Shown: piece by piece, positions 41,281 to 44,943 of the stretch
Numbering within the stretch: the stretch's first letter is position 1
Layout of the letters: each line of letters starts with the position of its first letter
Notes under the pieces: generated by a model
The model's database searches: none
Seen by the model: only the letters and a program-made list of their open reading frames with translations
What the model was told of the DNA's origin: nothing
Origin: JBLHKS01 sp047620505
GTDB taxonomy: Bacteria; Verrucomicrobiota; Verrucomicrobiia; Verrucomicrobiales; DEV007
Direction: 5' to 3'
NCBI GenBank assembly: GCA_047620505.1
Contig: JBLHKS010000037.1
Location: 1-44,943 of the forward strand
DNA length: 44,943 nt
Translations under genes and position numbers: made by a program

Positions 41281-42044
41281 GAAAATTCGGTTAGTTCATT
41301 CGTTCCCTGCCAGGCGCGTCCGCGCAGTTCGGGAATCACGGCGTTGTATCGAGATTGAATCTGGCCCTCGGGACGTTTCGCGGATTTCCGGATCTTTCCG
41401 CTCATCCAGCCGCCTACGGGAAATGCCGTAATAAAATACTCCGTCCCAGCTAATTCGTAGGTGTAAAACAATCCGGCGGAGTCCGCTTTTTGGTCTGAGG
41501 GTTTTGGTTCGAAATTAATCAGCGTAGTCGTCAGCGTCACGCCGGGCTCTGGCATGGTCTGGGTCAATTTGAAGCCGGTCCGCCCGCCCGAGTCGATCCC
41601 GCGAAACGCCTTGGTCAGGTTCGAGAGCAACGAGCCATTCCGCGGCTTAGCTGAGAGAAAACCGCGTGGAAAACCGATCCCGCGATCGAGAACGCCGTCC
41701 GTCCAGCGCGCTCGCTTGAAGCCGAAAGGTGTTTCCACGTTGCTGAGCAAATATCCGTAGGTGTGGAGCAAGCCCGCGTTGGCGACGTTGTTTTCTCGAT
41801 CAAACGACTGGCCGGCAAGATCGCTCAACTCGGCGAGCAGATCGGGCTCCACGACTGTGGTCTTCGCGCCAGCGTCGATGTTCGAGCTGTGGCCCCAGGC
41901 GGCGAAAAGCCCGGGATCTGCAGCGTCGCGTTCGATCTGGCTGAGTAAACTGGGGCGGTGTTCGGCGAGAATCTCGCGTAACTTCCCCGGACGCTCGTTC
42001 AGCATTCGAGTCAGCGTCCGCAGCTGCGTTTCCCTGGTAGGCAT
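41277..42044 (-). CDS. Hypothetical protein, operon partner of the channel-like protein
   Basis: The 255-residue product has no signal peptide or membrane helix. The N-terminus is helical (TLTRMLNERPGKLREILAEH). Notable segments are AAWGHSSNIDAG, FDRENNVANAGLLHTYGYLL, GFKRARWTDGVLDRGIGFPR and a late beta-rich part (GLFYTYELAGTEYFITAFPV). I do not recognise the family. It starts one base after the stop of the DUF1080 gene and overlaps the next gene by 4 bp, so all three should be one transcript. The late RYNAVIPELRGRAWQG region is basic. Confidence 0.7.
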   Translation of the reverse strand: MPTRETQLRTLTRMLNERPGKLREILAEHRPSLLSQIERDAADPGLFAAWGHSSNIDAGAKTTVVEPDLLAELSDLAGQSFDRENNVANAGLLHTYGYLLSNVETPFGFKRARWTDGVLDRGIGFPRGFLSAKPRNGSLLSNLTKAFRGIDSGGRTGFKLTQTMPEPGVTLTTTLINFEPKPSDQKADSAGLFYTYELAGTEYFITAFPVGGWMSGKIRKSAKRPEGQIQSRYNAVIPELRGRAWQGTNELTEFS

Positions 42045-42045
42045 G

Positions 42046-42738
42046 TCAGGGTAATTTCTTAAGCTCGATGTCTTTGAACTGAACCATCATCGGAGGCCCG
42101 GAATGGAGCTGGAGCATCAGCAGGCCGCTCGTTTCGGCTTCCTCTTTCTGGTTGTCGACGACCTCTGACATGAGTTTGCCGCCGATTTTGATCGTGATTT
42201 TGTTGTCGATGAAAGTGATCTCGTAGTCGGTCCATTTCGAGAGGTCGAGACCAGCAGCTGCTTGCTCGGGCGTCTCGGCGTCCTCCGTTTTCATCGAACC
42301 ATCCGCGCCGATCACGGTCCGTTGCCCGCGAGTCGCCAGCGTTTTCCGCTTGGTGTGCTCATCGTAAACCGCGCCGAGATACTTGCCGTCCGGAAACGTG
42401 ATGTCCGCTTGGTAACCGACCGCCGCGCCGTCGTCCTGCATCGCGCTGCGGACCTGAATTCCGGAGTTTGCGCTTTTGCTGCCTTCAAGCCGGAACTTCA
42501 ACCGGAGTACGAAATTGGCCACGTCGCCGCCCTGCCAGATGAGGAATTGGTTCTTCTTACAAGGGTTTTCCGCGCTCGAAGTCGCCGTGATCGCGCCGTC
42601 TTTGATCGTCCAAAATCCCATGTCTTTCGCCTCCCAGCCCTTGAGCGACTTGCCGTCAAAAATTGGCTCAAACGCGGGTTCAGCGAGCGCGACTCCGCAT
42701 GTGAAGAGGAAAATGGTCAGGATCTTTCGAATCATCAT
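42046..42738 (-). CDS. DUF1080 (3-keto-disaccharide hydrolase-type) exported protein
   Basis: The 230-residue product has a signal peptide (ILTIFLFTCGVALA) followed by the DUF1080 opening FEPIFDGKSLKGWEAKD. Further family blocks are FVLRLKFRLEGSKSANSGIQ, YQADITFPDGKYLGAVYDE and LMLQLHSGPPMMVQFKDIEL. The fold is a concanavalin-like jelly roll; some members hydrolyse 3-keto-disaccharides, others only bind sugars. It opens a three-gene operon and has a promoter ending six bases before its ATG. Confidence 0.9.
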   Translation of the reverse strand: MMIRKILTIFLFTCGVALAEPAFEPIFDGKSLKGWEAKDMGFWTIKDGAITATSSAENPCKKNQFLIWQGGDVANFVLRLKFRLEGSKSANSGIQVRSAMQDDGAAVGYQADITFPDGKYLGAVYDEHTKRKTLATRGQRTVIGADGSMKTEDAETPEQAAAGLDLSKWTDYEITFIDNKITIKIGGKLMSEVVDNQKEEAETSGLLMLQLHSGPPMMVQFKDIELKKLP

Positions 42739-42744
42739 GCCGGT

Positions 42745-42774
42745 ATTCTAGATGCGAAACGGTCTCAACGGCAA
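42745..42774 (-). promoter_or_regulatory. Promoter giving a probably leaderless mRNA for the DUF1080 operon
   Basis: On the minus strand TAGAAT (42745-42750) lies six bases before the ATG at 42738-42736. A TTGCCG hexamer lies 18 bases upstream (42769-42774). This is the same arrangement as at 13111-13139. Confidence 0.45.
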
Positions 42775-42808
42775 CATCTTCAAACCGCCCAACGTGTTCG
42801 AACCCGAA

Positions 42809-44062
42809 ATGACCCTCCGCAAAATTTCCCTCTTTTCGCTCGTCGTCATCGCGCTCGCCAGCAGCTGCTGGGCGCAGGAACCGGATTGGGCTGTCCTGAC
42901 CGACCCGGCGCACGAGTACTGGACTCGGCCGCTGAACGATCCGCTAACACTGATGAAGGACGAGCTTGAGGCTGGGTCCGACGAGCTGGATTACTCAAGT
43001 GAGAAGGCCTTTGTCGTCAGCCTGCTGAAGAAGCTCGACGTGCCGGTCAGCTCGCAGCTTCTCGTCTACTCGACGACGAGTCTTCAGCTCCGCCTGATCT
43101 CGCCGCGCAACCCGCGAGCGGTTTATTTTAACGAAGAAATCTACGTTGGCTGGGTTCTTGGCGGCCAGCTGGAATTCGTTTCGATGGATCCGGATCTCGG
43201 CGGAATTTTCTACATTTCCGACATCATCCCGCGCAGCGGAGCGCGGAAAATGCAGCTCGACCGCGCGGATCGCTGCATGAATTGCCATCACGACGAGGAT
43301 ACGCGTCACGTTCCCGGAGTCGTCGTCAAATCCGTTCTCCCGGGTCAGCGCGGCGGCACGATCAGCACCTATCGGCCTGGAGAAGTCGGCCACGAAATTC
43401 CCTTCACCGAGCGTTTCGGCGGCTGGCACGTCACCGGCGAACACGACATTCAAAAGCATTGGGGAAACGTGATGGGCCAGCTGAGCGGCGACGACATCTC
43501 GACGACTCCGCTCGAATTCGGAGCAAATTTCGATATAAGTCGATACCCGATTCCTTCCAGCGACATCCTGCCTCATCTGATTTTCGAGCATCAATCTGGG
43601 TTCGTGAATCGCTGCGCCGCGGCCTCTTACAAGGCCCGATTCTTTCTTCACGAAGGCGGCGGAAAGTTCAAACCCGGTGACTTGGAAAAAGTCCGCGAGG
43701 AGGTCGATGAACTCGTCCGCTACATTCTTTTCGCGGATGAAGCCGAGTTTCCAGAAGGCGGAGTCACTGGAGATTCCGTTTTCCGAGAAGATTTCCTCGC
43801 GAAGAAGAAAGAAGATCGCCAAGGCCGTTCGTTACGCGAGTTCGATCTCGAAACGCACATGTTCAAGCACCGCTGCAGCTACATGATTTACACCTCGGTC
43901 TTTCAGGGGCTGCATCCGGGTTTCAAGCGGCTGATTTACACCGAACTCGGCAAAGCCCTCGACGGATCGAAGCCCGGATTCGGCCACATCCCATCGAATG
44001 AGAAAACCGCGATTCGCGAGATTTTGCGCGCGACGCTGACCGATTTGCCGGAAGGCTGGTGA
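42809..44062 (+). CDS. Exported protein with one c-type heme motif
   Basis: The 417-residue product (from ATG at 42809) has a signal peptide (LRKISLFSLVVIALASSCWA). A CXXCH heme-attachment site follows, reading DRCMNCHHDEDT (Cys-Met-Asn-Cys-His). Other clear blocks are LVYSTTSLQLRLISPRNPRA, FVNRCAAASYKARFFLHEGG and a long C-terminal part with HRCSYMIYTSVFQGLHPG. Heme attachment takes place in the periplasm. It belongs to a conserved uncharacterised family that I recognise from Planctomycetes and Verrucomicrobia by style only. An upstream ATG at 42752 would add 19 residues but breaks the signal peptide pattern. It is divergent from the DUF1080 operon. Confidence 0.75.
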   Translation: MTLRKISLFSLVVIALASSCWAQEPDWAVLTDPAHEYWTRPLNDPLTLMKDELEAGSDELDYSSEKAFVVSLLKKLDVPVSSQLLVYSTTSLQLRLISPRNPRAVYFNEEIYVGWVLGGQLEFVSMDPDLGGIFYISDIIPRSGARKMQLDRADRCMNCHHDEDTRHVPGVVVKSVLPGQRGGTISTYRPGEVGHEIPFTERFGGWHVTGEHDIQKHWGNVMGQLSGDDISTTPLEFGANFDISRYPIPSSDILPHLIFEHQSGFVNRCAAASYKARFFLHEGGGKFKPGDLEKVREEVDELVRYILFADEAEFPEGGVTGDSVFREDFLAKKKEDRQGRSLREFDLETHMFKHRCSYMIYTSVFQGLHPGFKRLIYTELGKALDGSKPGFGHIPSNEKTAIREILRATLTDLPEGW

Positions 44063-44215
44063 AACGGACCGGCCAGGAGATGCTGATCAATTCAAAATCG
44101 AAGTTGATGAAATTCGATAGGATAACTCTTCTAGTCTACATCATTCATGAGCGAACGTAGCACGGGTTGATCGATTGAGGGCTGCCGCGTGCCAGATTCT
44201 GGCGTTCGAGGTCGA
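44063..44215. other. Non-coding gap before the integrase remnant
   Basis: No gene or clear regulatory signal is seen. The region is AT-richer than its left neighbour. The heme gene ends at 44062 with no obvious terminator. Confidence 0.3.
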
Positions 44216-44943
44216 TTAGACGAGGAAACAACAACTCATCATGTTGACTCCTGAAATACACGACCATGTCTTCGCTGAGATCGATATCGCCGGCACTGTC
44301 ATCGCTCTTGAGGGCATGAAATCGCGTTTTCTCTGCGAAGAGGGCCTTGGCGCATCGGAGGAGCGTGTTGCTGGTATTCGTGCGATTGCGGAGAGTCTTG
44401 GGTCATCATCTTCCCTGGTCTTCAAATACGCGTTCCTCCACTGAATCACTTGGTTCTCTGTTAGATCATCCAGTGGTGTAGAGTCGATTCGCTCTTGCCA
44501 TGTTCTGGAGCCTCCAGAGCGGCCGTCCTATTCCCTGTTTTCGAAACCCCTTTGATGCTTGCCACAATCTTGCCTAACACCTTGAATGTAGCCATTCAAG
44601 GTGGCGGGGCGGCTGCTGAAATCATGGCCGCATGCGTGATCAAATCGCCGATCGTAGGTCGCTCGATAAATGCACCCGCTGTCTCCAGTATTCGACCGCC
44701 TGCGACGATTGGGGAAGTGAGATTTCAGCGTGCCGTCCCTGCCATTAGCGAGGAGGTCTTTGTAGATTGTTGCGGCTTTCTCAGCGGCGACAGACTTGTT
44801 GCCAGTGTTCAATGGAAATCACGAACGCCGTCCACTGTAATGGGCTCTTCAGGAAATATCGTGGCAGCTGAAAGCATCGTAGTAGAGTGTATGAATGAAA
44901 AGCCTCGGCCATCACTATGCTTTGTTACTGGGATTGGAAAGTC
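44216..44943 (-). pseudogene. Degraded tyrosine recombinase (site-specific integrase) remnant, N-terminal half
   Basis: No intact gene lies here, but minus-strand pieces in shifting frames line up in the order of a verrucomicrobial-type integrase. The core-binding entry reads FPLNTGNKSVAAEKAATIYK and LLANGRDGTLKSHFP (44710-44818). PTIGDLITHAAM and ATLNGYIQGVRQ follow in two other frames. Then GRSGGSRTWQERIDSTPLDD and LTENQVIQWRNAYLKTRED (44405-44523), and NTSNTLLRCAKALFAEK (about 44340-44390). At least four frame changes separate them. The catalytic domain with its Arg and Tyr residues is absent, because the heme gene ends at 44062. It may continue past the right edge. Confidence 0.6.

Larger units (their letters stand above)
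3457..42870. repeat. Highly iterated 12-bp palindrome CAGCAGCTGCTG
   Basis: Fourteen exact copies start at 3457, 11825, 12997, 16273, 20162, 25791, 27426, 29019, 31785, 32258, 35328, 39106, 41209 and 42859. Twelve one-mismatch copies start at 8718, 9795, 11234, 12491, 15405, 17626, 21704, 22594, 25347, 28205, 33526 and 42252. In genes they are read as Gln-Gln-Leu-Leu-like (14 sites), Ala-Ala-Ala (8) or Ser-Ser-Cys (2); the last two (20162 and 22594) are non-coding. Many exact copies extend to 14 bases as CCAGCAGCTGCTGG. The span given covers all copies, not continuous repeat DNA. Confidence 0.9.

Noticed and set aside
1..44943. CRISPR arrays, tRNA or rRNA genes, intact insertion sequences
   Set aside because: No regularly spaced direct repeats, cloverleaf arms with TTCGA-type loop, or transposase frame were found on reading both strands.

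Overview
This window looks like chromosomal DNA of a free-living Gram-negative bacterium, most likely of the Verrucomicrobiota/PVC group. That placement is inference. It rests on several things: an Omp85/TamB-type outer-membrane pair; many exported beta-helix, WD40, PQQ-propeller, 3-keto-disaccharide-hydrolase (DUF1080) and Calx-beta/Fn3 proteins; a prepilin-like gene; a Tat-exported TIM-barrel isomerase; and start codons that mostly lack a Shine-Dalgarno sequence. I see no rRNA, tRNA, CRISPR array or intact insertion sequence.

Layout. 1-5000 (minus strand): the end of a prepilin-like gene, a small Asp/Arg/Tyr-rich exported protein, a membrane-anchored ASH/Fn3 protein, and a POT-family peptide transporter behind a strong intrinsic terminator. 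5100-11000 (minus): a tamB-tamA operon in which tamB is split into two overlapping frames at an A5 run. tilS is divergent from it. 12000-15100: a Tat-exported sugar-phosphate-isomerase-like protein, then a MacB/FtsX-type ABC permease (plus) facing its probable ATPase (minus). 14400-22400 (minus): a long housekeeping block, in transcription order tig, clpP, clpX, a cNMP-domain protein, a DUF3307 membrane protein, a C-terminal processing protease, tsaD and the ABC ATPase. 22400-24070: mostly non-coding DNA around one methyltransferase.

24000-30400 (plus): a large GHL10-like/HEAT/beta-helix fusion, a PQQ propeller protein and an NADP-type aldehyde dehydrogenase. 30400-37400 (minus): a very large secreted trypsin-like protease, a polytopic membrane protein and a WD40 protein. 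37500-39500: a LURP-one-like protein, a protein made of two STN-like domains, and a methyltransferase. 39535-40035: a candidate structured RNA with its own terminator, followed by a REP-like inverted repeat. 40036-44062: a three-gene minus-strand operon (DUF1080, unknown, pentapeptide-repeat/channel protein) divergent from a c-type-heme protein. 44063-44943: a decayed tyrosine-recombinase (integrase) remnant.

The most striking signal is not a gene. The 12-bp palindrome CAGCAGCTGCTG occurs 14 times exactly and another 12 times with one mismatch. Copies lie in all three reading frames, on genes of both strands, and in two non-coding gaps. By base composition roughly one copy per 10 Mb would be expected (my estimate, assuming about 57% GC). 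This looks like a highly iterated palindrome acting at the DNA level (cf. HIP1 of cyanobacteria, uptake sequences, or a protein-binding or methylation site), and I regard it as the best candidate for something undescribed here.
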